The notes: a model not told the origin generated them from the letters alone. Numbered from the stretch's first letter, positions 1 to 8,949 are shown. The stretch is DNA of 64,000 nucleotides from Liquorilactobacillus mali KCTC 3596 = DSM 20444 (GCF_000260415.1 NZ_BACP01000031.1:37110-101109); one strand, 5' to 3'. Numbers and translations: made by a program.

Positions 1-257
1 ATTGATTCTTTCATAATTTTGAATTGAGTATACGGAACGTTACGTGCTCCCATTATATGACCGGCATCAAAATTATCCTTATCTCTCAAATCAATAATCT
101 GCCCAACATGCATCCCTTGTCTGAATTCTTTGTTCTCAAGCAAAGTTGCAACTCGTCTTCCTTGATACCATAAATATAGCTGATTTCCGATAATGTAAAG
201 TAGAATTGCAATGGCAATAATATCAATTACAACCCATACTGAAACATTTAATACCAT
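1..257 (-). CDS. Rhodanese-like domain membrane protein, C-terminal part outside the window
   Basis: The gene is read from an ATG at 257, preceded by an AAAGGGG-type ribosome site, and runs off the left edge of the window. The visible 85 residues start with one membrane segment (about residues 6-26, rich in Ile, Val and Leu). A rhodanese N-terminal signature follows, with IIDLRDKDNFDAGHI and then ARNVPY. This is the layout of membrane-anchored rhodanese-like proteins (YqhL/YibN type), which often follow glucokinase in lactobacilli. The catalytic Cys loop lies beyond the edge, so sulfurtransferase activity cannot be judged. It starts 30 bp after glcK ends and is probably in the same transcript. 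Confidence 0.85.
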   Translation of the reverse strand, partial: MVLNVSVWVVIDIIAIAILLYIIGNQLYLWYQGRRVATLLENKEFRQGMHVGQIIDLRDKDNFDAGHIMGARNVPYTQFKIMKES

Positions 258-287
258 AAACTATCATCCCCTTTTCATTCTAACCTC

Positions 288-1247
288 TTATTTGAAACGT
301 AATGCTAACGAAGCAGCACCGATAACACCAGCCTCATTTCCTAGTTGTGCTAATTTAAGTTTGGTAGATTTTCTAACCGTTGGGAAAGCAAATTCCAGAA
401 AGCATTTTTCCACACGACTTAATAAAAATACTCCAGCTGCAGAAACCCCACCACCAATAATAATAGATGAAGGATTTAATAAGTTTCCAATATTCCCACA
501 AGCCAATCCCAAGTAGTAACAGACACGATCAACGACCATCTTGCCGAGAAGATCATCTTCTTTCGCCAAGTCAAACACAATCTTAGATGTAATCTCCTGC
601 CCATCATCTAATGCGCTCTTCAATTTGGAATCTCCCGCAAATTCTTCCGCAAGATCGCGTGCAACTCGCACAACACCAGTTGCTGAAGCATATGTCTCTA
701 AACAGCCATGATTACCGCAAGTGCACAAATATCCATTTGGCTGTACAACCATATGCCCGATTTCACCCGCTGCTCCGAGTCCATGAAGAAGTTCACCATT
801 AGAAACTAGTCCGCCACCGACACCAGTTCCCAAAGTGATAAATGCAACTTCCTTATCATTTTCACCTGCACCCTTCCATTGCTCACCTAAAGCAGCAACG
901 TTTGCATCATTATCAATGGCAAAAGATATCTTTGTCTCTTCTTCCACAACCTTTTTTACTTCTTGCGAGGTTTTCCAATTAAGATTATACGCACCCGTCA
1001 CGGTTCCTGCTTCTAAATCGACTGTTCCCGGTGATCCCATACCAATACCAAGAAACTGTTCGGGTTCCATACCATATAAATTCAGATGATGATTGATAGA
1101 CTCAACTATATCTGGAACAATGTGTGCACCATCATCAAGAATATTGGTTTCAAAGCTCCATTTTTGTTGAATTTCACCCTTTTCAGTTAAAATTGCAAAC
1201 TTGATTGTTGTACCGCCCAAATCAACACCAATCAATTTTTTGTCCAT
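288..1247 (-). CDS. glcK: Glucokinase, ROK family
   Basis: This enzyme phosphorylates glucose with ATP to glucose 6-phosphate in the cytoplasm. The N-terminal phosphate-binding motif is GVDLGGTTIKFAIL. The ROK zinc motif is visible as CTCGNHGCLE, and it is followed by ETYASATG. The length of about 319 residues is normal for the family. An in-frame TTG lies 15 bases upstream, but the ATG at 1247 has GGAGGGA six bases before it, so I use the ATG. It lies between yqgQ and the rhodanese-like gene, as in Bacillus, where the yqgP-yqgQ-glcK order is conserved. Confidence 0.95.
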   Translation of the reverse strand: MDKKLIGVDLGGTTIKFAILTEKGEIQQKWSFETNILDDGAHIVPDIVESINHHLNLYGMEPEQFLGIGMGSPGTVDLEAGTVTGAYNLNWKTSQEVKKVVEEETKISFAIDNDANVAALGEQWKGAGENDKEVAFITLGTGVGGGLVSNGELLHGLGAAGEIGHMVVQPNGYLCTCGNHGCLETYASATGVVRVARDLAEEFAGDSKLKSALDDGQEITSKIVFDLAKEDDLLGKMVVDRVCYYLGLACGNIGNLLNPSSIIIGGGVSAAGVFLLSRVEKCFLEFAFPTVRKSTKLKLAQLGNEAGVIGAASLALRFK

Positions 1248-1273
1248 TAAATGTCCCTCCAAAAATTAAACAT

Positions 1274-1474
1274 CTAGTTATTTTCTTCCTCAACCTTATG
1301 TTCACGAGTCAAAATAAGTTTAGCATTCAAAAATGTTTGTTTGTCGATAACTCCAGCTTGGTACAAATTATCAATCTCGAGTGCCATCAGTTCAATATCC
1401 CACAGCCGTTTACCGACATAAACAAAAACCCCAAATTTTTTCAACAGCTGTTGTACGTCGTAAAGTGTCTTCAA
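1274..1474 (-). CDS. yqgQ: YqgQ family small protein (DUF910)
   Basis: This 66-residue protein matches the YqgQ/DUF910 family, a short helical protein of unknown function nearly always encoded next to glucokinase in Firmicutes. Recognisable elements are the N-terminal MKTLYDVQQLLKKFG and the middle YVGKRLWDIELM. The start codon is TTG at 1474, with GGAG eight bases upstream. The next gene, glcK, starts 26 bp after its stop, which supports one operon. No catalytic motif is visible. The family assignment rests on sequence pattern plus position. Confidence 0.88.
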   Translation of the reverse strand: MKTLYDVQQLLKKFGVFVYVGKRLWDIELMALEIDNLYQAGVIDKQTFLNAKLILTREHKVEEENN

Positions 1475-1507
1475 AAAAACATCTCCAATTGATTATAATA
1501 GAAAACT

Positions 1508-2158
1508 TTAATTTTTAAAACCCAAAGTAAACATCATAATACATAGAAATACCAATGCCAAAGTGCTGACAATTCTTTTTGGGAGAGGGACACTGCCTAC
1601 GCGTGGAACACCAACGCAATATCCCATCAAAAAGCCGCCAACAAGACCACCGATATGTCCTGCCAAATCAACACTTCCATAAAAACCAAACATAATATTC
1701 AATACAACAAGTAGCAAAAATTGCCTTCCCATTGCTCTGATATATGGATTACTACTGAATGATTCTCCCATCATCAAATAAATCCCAAATAGTCCAAACA
1801 ATGCAGTACTTGCACCTGCAGATAAGGCGTCTGGGTTGAACGCAAAACTTGCAAGATTTCCAGCAATTCCACTCACTAGATAGACAGCTAAAAAACGGCC
1901 GCGACCTAAAATATTTTCAAGTTGAATTCCTACGAAATACAAGGTTATCATGTTCAAAACAATATGTTCAAAACCAATATGCAAGAACATTGGTGTGATT
2001 AAGCGCCACCATTGTCCCGCGACAATAAGTGTATTAACTTTTGCACCAAACTCAACCAGTACCCCCACACTTTGACTACCACCTGCCAAAGTCATTAAGA
2101 TAAAGACGAGTACGTTAATGCCTAAAAGTGTATAGGTAACCACAGGTTTCTTTACCAC
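1508..2158 (-). CDS. gluP: Rhomboid family intramembrane serine protease (GluP-like)
   Basis: Rhomboids cleave substrates inside the membrane with a Ser-His dyad. The catalytic Ser motif appears as GASTALFG (GxSx) and the His as GHIGGLVGG near the C-terminus. An HxxxN-type segment, HIVLNMITLYFVG, precedes them. About six to seven hydrophobic segments fill the 216 residues. The Bacillus homologue YqgP/GluP has an extra N-terminal cytosolic domain that is absent here, so this is the short form. The start is GTG at 2158 with AGGATG seven bases upstream. It lies between the 5-formyl-THF cyclo-ligase gene and yqgQ. Confidence 0.93.
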   Translation of the reverse strand: MVKKPVVTYTLLGINVLVFILMTLAGGSQSVGVLVEFGAKVNTLIVAGQWWRLITPMFLHIGFEHIVLNMITLYFVGIQLENILGRGRFLAVYLVSGIAGNLASFAFNPDALSAGASTALFGLFGIYLMMGESFSSNPYIRAMGRQFLLLVVLNIMFGFYGSVDLAGHIGGLVGGFLMGYCVGVPRVGSVPLPKRIVSTLALVFLCIMMFTLGFKN

Positions 2159-2170
2159 TATAAATCATCC

Positions 2171-2722
2171 TCACAACGTCAATATTTTTTTTATCAAAAC
2201 ATCGGTTTCCTCAATTGGCCAGACTGATTTCTCAAAATAACGTGGCTTTTCAGCAAGACTAATTGTTCCACCTTCATAATCGGCTAAAAAACGGTCAAAA
2301 TAACCACCGCCAAAGCCAAGTCGTTCTCCTCTAGAAGAAAATGCTAAGCCTGGGACAATAATTAAGTCGATTTGTTTTTTATCAATTTCTGTACTTGTCT
2401 TCTCAGGTTCTAAGATTCCAAATTTATTCTTCACAACTCTTGTCGTCTTAGTCAACAATTTAAAATTCATCTTTCTTTGCGGTAAAGTGAGAGGGACACA
2501 AACCTTCTTAGATTCTGACCATGCTTGTAAAATTATTGGTTTAGTGTCAATTTCAGAAGGCAAACTTAAAGTCATGCCTATCATATCAGCATTGATCCAT
2601 TCAGAAGAATTAAAAAGCTTCCTGTATAGTAATATTTCTTCTAATTCTTTCTCCCATTCATGCTTTCTTTCTTCAAATATCGCTAATTGTTCTCTTCTAA
2701 ATAGTATTTTTTCTTTCATCAT
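2171..2722 (-). CDS. 5-formyltetrahydrofolate cyclo-ligase family protein
   Basis: The enzyme uses ATP to convert 5-formyl-THF to 5,10-methenyl-THF in one-carbon metabolism. The C-terminal family signature is visible: DLIIVPGLAFSSRGERLGFGGGYFDR. An N-terminal helix with Arg and Lys residues binds phosphate in this family. The frame is open further upstream, to 2767, but those residues (MKFLIWNLFGGY) look unlike the family. I prefer one of the paired ATGs at 2722/2719. The ribosome site is weak (GGGGG 13 bases upstream), so the start is uncertain. The neighbours rpmG and gluP match Bacillus yqgN context. Confidence 0.88.
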   Translation of the reverse strand: MMKEKILFRREQLAIFEERKHEWEKELEEILLYRKLFNSSEWINADMIGMTLSLPSEIDTKPIILQAWSESKKVCVPLTLPQRKMNFKLLTKTTRVVKNKFGILEPEKTSTEIDKKQIDLIIVPGLAFSSRGERLGFGGGYFDRFLADYEGGTISLAEKPRYFEKSVWPIEETDVLIKKILTL

Positions 2723-2780
2723 TACTATCGAGTAGCCCCCAAAAAGATTCCATATTAAGAATTTCAAAAGAGTATAACAT

Positions 2781-2813
2781 AATAAAAAACAACAGGAAAA
2801 AGTTCCTGTTGTT
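2781..2813 (-). terminator. rpmG intrinsic terminator
   Basis: An 11-bp perfect stem (2788-2798 with 2803-2813) has a four-base loop and overlaps the rpmG stop codon. On the minus strand a run of T follows at once (2787 downward). This should end the rpmG transcript before the folate gene. Confidence 0.85.
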
Positions 2814-2961
2814 ATTTTGTTTCGCGATGTAATGTTACCTTGTTATCACGTGGGCAGAACTTATTCAATTCCAAGCGATCCGGGTTATTACGCTTATTCT
2901 TACTTGATAGATATGTCCTCTCATGACATTCAGTACATTCCATTGTAATGTGTACACGCAT
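2812..2961 (-). CDS. rpmG: 50S ribosomal protein L33
   Basis: This 49-residue ribosomal protein starts [18 protein letters not shown] and ends KVTLHRETK, the standard L33 pattern. The first zinc pair is present (C9, C12). The second is C36-P-R-D39, so one of four Cys ligands is replaced and this is probably a zinc-independent form. The start at 2961 is preceded by GGAGG. The terminator stem overlaps its stop codon. L33 lies downstream of a penicillin-binding protein gene and upstream of the folate cyclo-ligase gene, as commonly seen in lactobacilli. Confidence 0.95.
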   Translation of the reverse strand: MRVHITMECTECHERTYLSSKNKRNNPDRLELNKFCPRDNKVTLHRETK

Positions 2962-3090
2962 ATTCTAAACCTCCAAACTACGACTTCATTTCAAAAGGGC
3001 AACTAAGCCTCTAACGTAAATATGATACCATCTTTTATACAAACACGCTAGTATTTTTTCGAAAAATGTTAAGGAAATTACCTTGACAGT

Positions 3091-5166
3091 CTAATTTGTA
3101 GTATAGCCGTCACTGGATTGTACATCTTTCCAATATGCTTCATAAATTTCATGCATTGAAGTCATATTAATTGAATCTTCTTCAGACATTCCTGGAAATG
3201 CAATCGCAATTACTACTTGTGGATTTTTAGCAGGTGCATAAGAAACACCACTCAGAGTGGTTGTTTCATTGGTTCCATAATATGTCTGCGCAGTACCAGT
3301 CTTAGCAACTACTTGTGGATTCAAGTCTTCAAGTTTTGTACCAGTTCTCATTGAATTAGAGCCATGAACCACACTCCAAAAACCATTTTTTACAACATTC
3401 CATTCGGCACTCGTCGCATCTACAACGTTTAAGACATTTGGTGTAAATTGGTACTTAGTCTTACCCAAGCCTCCATTTTTGCTTGTACCTCGAATAGCCT
3501 GTAAAATATGTGGCTGCAGACGATAACCGCCATTTGCAACAGTTGACATATACTGTGCTAACTGAATTGTGGTATACGAATCATAGTTACCAAACGACAA
3601 ATCAAGTGCTTTACCAATATCACTCTGTGTCGAAGGACCTTCATATCCAGAAGCTTCCCCTGGAATATCAACTCCAGTCTTTACACCCAACCCAAACTGA
3701 TTGAAATAACCTCTAAGCTTGCTAAAGATTGAAGTAGACATATTCAACGATGCCCCTGACTTATACTGGAATCCTGCTTCACGCATCGCCAATTGCATCA
3801 TATATGAGTTTGAAGAAATTTCCAGTGCATCAGAAGCTGTTAATTGCATATCATTGCTTCCCGAAGAGTTAAACCATGAAGATTTACTTGCGGTATCTTT
3901 CAATTTGATTGGTTGATCAGTAAAAGTATTGCTTGTAGGTGTAATTGCACCGGACATTAAGCCACCCATTACTGTTGCACCTTTAACAACAGACCCCATA
4001 ACAAATGATTGGTTGATTGTCCCAAGTGCATTTTCAGAAACCTTACCAGTCTTAATATTACGGCTTACGCCAGCTAAGCCATAAATTGCCCCCGTATTAG
4101 GATTCATTATTACAGCATAAGCACCAGCAAGATAAGGGTTACTTCCTGAAACACTCTTAACTGCACTTTCCATAATATTTTGCACATCTTTTTGGAATTT
4201 TTCATTGATTGTTAAAACAATATTATCACCTTTTTTACCACCATATGTCTTGATTTCTTTAGTGATTTTATTGTTTTGAGTTTCAAGTGTTGTAACTGAT
4301 TTTGTCCCCTTTAATACATTTTCATATTCAGATTCAATGTAACTCGAGCCGACACTATCATCTCTTGCGTATCCTTCCGCTAAAAGCTCACCCAATTGGT
4401 CACTCGGAAGTCCTTGCTTTTTACTCGTTACAGTCCCAATGACACTCTTAACAGAGCTACCATTTGGATAGCTTCTTGCCCAGCTTGTGCCAATCTTTAT
4501 ACCTGGCATCTGAGAAAGATTTTCTCCGACCTCAGCCATTTCGCTATCACTAACACCTTCATACTTCAAATACACCGTTGAAAGGGCATATGCTCCGCTC
4601 ATCTTCGAATAAACAACTGCTGCTTGTTTTTGTTTACTTGTTAAACTAGCCGCCAACTTGTGCTTTTTTACATAAGCTACCTCGTCTTTGTAAGCCTCTG
4701 TTCCACTTAGACTTGAAAACTTAGATATTTGTTTTTTTAATTTATTATTAACAGCTTTAAGATTTTTTTCGCTCCCAAGGTAGTAATCAGATTTCATTGA
4801 CGTTGTTAATGTACTAGTGTCTATCTTGACATATTTAACGAGTTCATTAGCAATTTGATACATCTGTTTCGAGGTAACAGACAATGGCTTTGTATATGTA
4901 ATCGCTCGTGATGCACTATTTGACACTAGTACTTTCCCAGTTGAATCGTAAATCATCCCACGCTGAACACTTCCGGTTTCAGTTTGTGTATCTGTACTGC
5001 TGATTTCAGATTCAAACTTGGTCCCGTTAACAATTTGGAGATATGCCAACTGCCAAATCAAGGCAGCAAAAAGCAAAAAAACAATAACAAAAAGAAAATT
5101 CAGTCTAAAAGGTGTCTGTGATTTCTTTGTTTGCTTTTTTTTACTTGTCTTTCTAAGAAACTTCAA
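3091..5166 (-). CDS. Class B penicillin-binding protein (transpeptidase)
   Basis: This membrane-anchored D,D-transpeptidase cross-links peptidoglycan. An N-terminal cytosolic basic segment is followed by one membrane helix (about residues 22-44) and a PBP-dimerisation domain containing RGMIYDSTGKVL. The transpeptidase domain carries all three motifs: S392-V-V-K395, S451-S-N453 and K622-T-G624. At 691 residues it fits the PBP2b/PbpA elongation group better than the division type, because I see no C-terminal PASTA repeats. The start is TTG at 5166 with GAGGG about seven bases upstream. It is divergent from yfhO and the last gene before rpmG. Confidence 0.93.
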   Translation of the reverse strand: MKFLRKTSKKKQTKKSQTPFRLNFLFVIVFLLFAALIWQLAYLQIVNGTKFESEISSTDTQTETGSVQRGMIYDSTGKVLVSNSASRAITYTKPLSVTSKQMYQIANELVKYVKIDTSTLTTSMKSDYYLGSEKNLKAVNNKLKKQISKFSSLSGTEAYKDEVAYVKKHKLAASLTSKQKQAAVVYSKMSGAYALSTVYLKYEGVSDSEMAEVGENLSQMPGIKIGTSWARSYPNGSSVKSVIGTVTSKKQGLPSDQLGELLAEGYARDDSVGSSYIESEYENVLKGTKSVTTLETQNNKITKEIKTYGGKKGDNIVLTINEKFQKDVQNIMESAVKSVSGSNPYLAGAYAVIMNPNTGAIYGLAGVSRNIKTGKVSENALGTINQSFVMGSVVKGATVMGGLMSGAITPTSNTFTDQPIKLKDTASKSSWFNSSGSNDMQLTASDALEISSNSYMMQLAMREAGFQYKSGASLNMSTSIFSKLRGYFNQFGLGVKTGVDIPGEASGYEGPSTQSDIGKALDLSFGNYDSYTTIQLAQYMSTVANGGYRLQPHILQAIRGTSKNGGLGKTKYQFTPNVLNVVDATSAEWNVVKNGFWSVVHGSNSMRTGTKLEDLNPQVVAKTGTAQTYYGTNETTTLSGVSYAPAKNPQVVIAIAFPGMSEEDSINMTSMHEIYEAYWKDVQSSDGYTTN

Positions 5167-5332
5167 TTTTTTTCCCTCACAATAAATAATTAATTAGCCA
5201 TTTTCTAACACAGGCCTGCCACATAATAGTTCACTTAATAATGTTACCATAAATTAGTCTTGATACTTTATTAATTGTCTAAACTTTAATAAAAACTACA
5301 TGCTTTTTTCAACTTTGAATTTTAGTCTGTAT

Positions 5333-5338
5333 TATAAT
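5333..5338 (+). promoter_or_regulatory. Putative -10 box of yfhO
   Basis: TATAAT lies 37 bases before the yfhO ATG, in the intergenic region shared with the divergent pbp gene. No good -35 hexamer is seen at 17 bases; weak TTGAAT- and TTCAAC-like sites are at poor distances. Confidence 0.4.
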
Positions 5339-5374
5339 TAGAGATGTTACATAAATCATTATTAGGAGTTTAGC

Positions 5375-8005
5375 ATGAAAATAAGATTAACACACTTTGT
5401 TCGCAGTCATTATCCTTTAATAATTAGTTTTTTCTTACCCATCTTTCTAATGGGCGGTTACTTTATCTCACAGGAAATGTTCCCATTTGGTAAAAGCAGC
5501 CTGTTAACTGTTGATTTGGGACAGCAATATATTGATTTTTTCGCATATTTTAGAAGGACCCTTTTGTCAAATCCAAGTGGTTTCTTTTATTCATTCTCCA
5601 AAGAAGTCGGGGGCAATATGATTGGTGAATGGGCATATTACCTCATGAGCCCATTTAATTTATTTTTGCTATTATTTCCCGAGAAGTACTTAGCAGCGGG
5701 AGTCATGCTGATCACGCTCTTAAAGTATGGCTGCGCAGGTTTATCATTCGGCTATTTTTTAAAAAAAATGCGCACACAAGCAGGATTATCGATTGTCGCC
5801 TTCTCTACTTCTTACTCAATGATGGGTTGGTTTGTTGCCAATCAATTGAATCTGCTATGGTTAGATGCAACAATTTTCTTACCATTAATTGTTCTAGCGC
5901 TTCACAGACTTTTATCAGGCAAGAAAAGTTGGCCTTACATTGTTCTACTAGCCATCATGCTGATCGATAATTATTACATGGGTTACATGATCTGCCTCTT
6001 TTTAATCTTGTACTTTATTTGGTTTTTGTTCTCAAAAGCACGCGATTTAAAGCAGATTTTCTCGTTAAGCATTCGTTTTATCATTAGCTCGCTCGTTGCA
6101 TTGGCAATCTCAATGATTATTTTGTTACCTACAATTGCCTCTTTACTTTCAAGCAAGGGACAATATACTCAAAGCTCTGTGAGCTTAAAATTCGAGTATA
6201 ATGCTTTCAAAATGCTTTCTAAGTTTATTGTTGGTTCCTTCAATTTTCAACAGATGCCTTCCGGTTATCCCAATCTTTTCATTGGTTCTATTTTCCTGAT
6301 TGGATTTATTTTATACTTTGTTGATTCAAAAATCAGCATGCGCGAACGAATTTTATCATTTTTAATCAGTATTTTCTTAGTCTTATCCTTATGTTTTGAA
6401 CCTTTGGATCTATTATGGCATGGTTGGCAATTTCCTGTTTGGTACCCATACCGCTTTTCCTATGTCGTAAGTTTTTGGATGCTTCTGCTAGCTAGTCGAA
6501 CTCTCAAAAACTTTATAACCGTGCGTCCTTGGAAGATTTGGCTTAGCTTCATCCTTTATGCTGGCATAATTGCATATTCTTTCATAAATGAAAAAAAATT
6601 TTCCTATGTAACCAATGAAACTCTGATTTTTACAGCAATCTTTGCAACCCTTTCTCTTGCAGTTTTAGCCTTTGCTGTAAATTCAAAATATAATAGAGTC
6701 AAAATTTTCTTGTTATGTTTGATCAGTGTCGTCGAAATATCAATGAACGCTTATATTTCACTAGGTAATTTGAGTTATCTTACACAAAAAGACTATGCAA
6801 CTCCTACAAAAGCACTCATCAAAGACAGCAACTATCTAAATAGTCTTAAGGACAGCGCCTATCGCACAGGACAGACGTACAGTCGTACTAAAAATGATGG
6901 TTTGGCTAATAATTTAAATACTGGTTCATACTTTAGCTCAGCCCTCGAAAAAAGTATTCCGGACTTCTACGGCATGCTTGGAAATCCTGATGGGGATAAT
7001 TATGTTACTTATTCAAACGGAACGATTATCAGTGATGCTTTATTGAACATGAAGTATTTTATTACACCTATCGACAGTTCACTGTTAAAAAACGGTCAAC
7101 CGCTCTCGTCATTAACCGAGAAACCCGATTTGTCCCGTTATAAGGAGATTAAACAAAATAAGTTAACTCGCATTTATAAAAATAATAACGCCTTGGGCTA
7201 TGCTTATCTTGCTAATAACCAGTTAAAGAACTTATCTGTATTCTATGACAACCCTATTGAATACCAAACTGAGTGGCTAAATGACATAAGTGGCAAGCAA
7301 AATAACAAGTACTTTGAGGCACAAAATTTCAATGAAGTTGTATTTCAAAATATTGAACAATCAACTAAATTAACAAATTCTGTTTTCAAAAAGAAGAATC
7401 TTGCAAAATCTGCACAAATAGTTTTTAAATTCACACCTAAAACAAATGACTCATACTATTTGACTCTTGGTTCTGCTTTAGATTCAGACAATGCTACGCT
7501 GTATTTAAATAACCAACCATTAAAACAATATAGCACTTTCAGGCATACTGTCATAGTCAACGTTGCTAACCATTCAAAGGGGCAAGAAATCGTACTGACT
7601 GCACGTCTGAAAAAATCGTCATTATGGTTGAATAACTTTGTTCTCTATAAAATGAACAATCGTTTGGTACAAAATAAGATTACCCAAATCAAAAAACATT
7701 CGGTCAATCTAAAACAGATTTCATCTCGTAAACTATCTGGAACTTACAATGCTTCCACTAATCATCTTTTAGCTACTACAATTCCTTATAGTTCTGGATG
7801 GACAGTCCGTGTAGATGGAAAGAAAGTTTCAACTTTTAAAATTCAAAATACGTTCCTTGCAGCAAACGTGGCCAAAGGAAAACATTCAATTACTTTGACC
7901 TTTACACCTCCTCTGTTCGTAACAGGAACCATAATTACACTAATTGGTTTAGCCCTACTGCTATTCATAATTATCTTTGAAAGCAAAAAAAGACGAAAAG
8001 TATAA
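5375..8005 (+). CDS. yfhO: YfhO family multi-pass membrane protein (GT-C-like glycosyltransferase)
   Basis: This 876-residue protein has about a dozen hydrophobic segments in its first 470 residues, then a large soluble extracytoplasmic part, and one membrane helix at the end (about residues 850-870, followed by KKRRK). The start of the family is clear in the pattern DLGQQYIDFFAYFR near residue 48 and the NQLNLLWLDA segment. YfhO proteins are predicted GT-C glycosyltransferases; in Bacillus YfhO is linked to lipoteichoic acid glycosylation. The substrate here is not known. The start ATG has AGGAG nine bases upstream. It is the only plus-strand gene in the first 14 kb and is followed by repeat copy R1. 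Confidence 0.92.
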   Translation: MKIRLTHFVRSHYPLIISFFLPIFLMGGYFISQEMFPFGKSSLLTVDLGQQYIDFFAYFRRTLLSNPSGFFYSFSKEVGGNMIGEWAYYLMSPFNLFLLLFPEKYLAAGVMLITLLKYGCAGLSFGYFLKKMRTQAGLSIVAFSTSYSMMGWFVANQLNLLWLDATIFLPLIVLALHRLLSGKKSWPYIVLLAIMLIDNYYMGYMICLFLILYFIWFLFSKARDLKQIFSLSIRFIISSLVALAISMIILLPTIASLLSSKGQYTQSSVSLKFEYNAFKMLSKFIVGSFNFQQMPSGYPNLFIGSIFLIGFILYFVDSKISMRERILSFLISIFLVLSLCFEPLDLLWHGWQFPVWYPYRFSYVVSFWMLLLASRTLKNFITVRPWKIWLSFILYAGIIAYSFINEKKFSYVTNETLIFTAIFATLSLAVLAFAVNSKYNRVKIFLLCLISVVEISMNAYISLGNLSYLTQKDYATPTKALIKDSNYLNSLKDSAYRTGQTYSRTKNDGLANNLNTGSYFSSALEKSIPDFYGMLGNPDGDNYVTYSNGTIISDALLNMKYFITPIDSSLLKNGQPLSSLTEKPDLSRYKEIKQNKLTRIYKNNNALGYAYLANNQLKNLSVFYDNPIEYQTEWLNDISGKQNNKYFEAQNFNEVVFQNIEQSTKLTNSVFKKKNLAKSAQIVFKFTPKTNDSYYLTLGSALDSDNATLYLNNQPLKQYSTFRHTVIVNVANHSKGQEIVLTARLKKSSLWLNNFVLYKMNNRLVQNKITQIKKHSVNLKQISSRKLSGTYNASTNHLLATTIPYSSGWTVRVDGKKVSTFKIQNTFLAANVAKGKHSITLTFTPPLFVTGTIITLIGLALLLFIIIFESKKRRKV

Positions 8006-8010
8006 CATAA

Positions 8011-8160
8011 GTCGGTAAGATTTGTGTACTAACACAAAAATATAGCAAGCGATTTGCTATGAATATTCAAGATTAGACAGAAAGTCTAAACTCATGAAAC
8101 ACGTTTATCCTAGGTAAATAGAGGGGCCAAGTCAAACGTTAACTTTTGACTTGGCCCCTC
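8011..8160 (+). repeat. Dispersed hairpin element, copy R1
   Basis: This intergenic element lies between the ends of yfhO and the TrkA-type gene. It starts with TTTGTGTACTAACAC, then has GAAACACGTTTAT, then AAATAGAGG. It ends in a 16-bp perfect stem (8121-8136 with 8145-8160) around an eight-base loop containing GTTAAC. The same order of motifs occurs in the other copies listed. The hairpin could also act as a bidirectional terminator, although a T-run is missing. Confidence 0.75.
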
Positions 8161-8172
8161 ATCTCATGATAA

Positions 8173-8838
8173 TCAACTATCCATTAAACTATTAAAATAA
8201 TCAACATCTTTTTGATAACCAACAACTAATAGACTATCTCCCAGTATTAATGCATCACTTGGTGCAGGAGAGATGTCTATTTTTTTATCATGCCTAATCG
8301 CAATGACGTTAAGTGCATATTTTTTCCTGAATTCAAGTGAAGACAGTGATGCTCCCACAAAGGAATTCTTTGTAATTTTGATTTCAGCGACTTTAATATC
8401 AGAGGATAAATCAAGGTAGTCCAGCATATTTCGTGAAAGCAGATTTTTCCCAATTCTCGTTCCCATATCTCGTTCTGGATGGACAACTTTGTCTGCCCCC
8501 AACTTTGTCAAAACACGAGCATGGTACTCATTTTGTGCTTTAGCCGTAATATACTTAACTCCTAACTCCTTAACCATTAGTGTTACAAGAATGCTGGCCT
8601 GGATATCCTCACCAATTGCGATTACGACATGATCAAAATTTCTGATGCCAATCGATTTAAGTGTACTCTCATCCTGTGCGTCTGCAATAATAGCTTGTGT
8701 CGCAATATCTTTAAAATCATTGATTCGCGCTTCATCTTTATCAATCACCAATACTTCAACACCTGCATTTATTAAGGTTTGACAAACGCTTGAGCCAAAC
8801 CTTCCTAACCCAATCACAGCAAAAGTCTGCTTAATCAT
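8173..8838 (-). CDS. TrkA-type potassium channel regulatory subunit (KtrA-like)
   Basis: This is a cytoplasmic gating ring subunit for a Ktr or Trk potassium channel. The Rossmann motif FAVIGLGRFGSSV opens the protein, and the acidic residue that binds the nucleotide ribose is in VLVIDKDEARI (RCK_N domain). A C-terminal RCK_C/TrkA-C domain covers about residues 135-221. The 221-residue length is that of KtrA/KtrC. The reading frame is open upstream to 8922, but the ATG at 8838 has AAGGAGGAG eight bases before it and fits the family. No membrane partner (KtrB) gene is in the window. Confidence 0.93.
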   Translation of the reverse strand: MIKQTFAVIGLGRFGSSVCQTLINAGVEVLVIDKDEARINDFKDIATQAIIADAQDESTLKSIGIRNFDHVVIAIGEDIQASILVTLMVKELGVKYITAKAQNEYHARVLTKLGADKVVHPERDMGTRIGKNLLSRNMLDYLDLSSDIKVAEIKITKNSFVGASLSSLEFRKKYALNVIAIRHDKKIDISPAPSDALILGDSLLVVGYQKDVDYFNSLMDS

Positions 8839-8949
8839 TCTACTGAAACTCCTCCTTAACAAAAAAAGGACCTGTGACACAAAAATTAATTCTGTCAAAG
8901 CCCTTCTTACTGGTAATCCCATATCTGCTAAACACTAAAGTCAATCAAA

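Noticed and set aside
3083..3110. TTGACA on the plus strand near the pbp 3' end
   Set aside because: The only TATA-like box is 13 bases away and no plus-strand gene follows, so it is not a convincing promoter.
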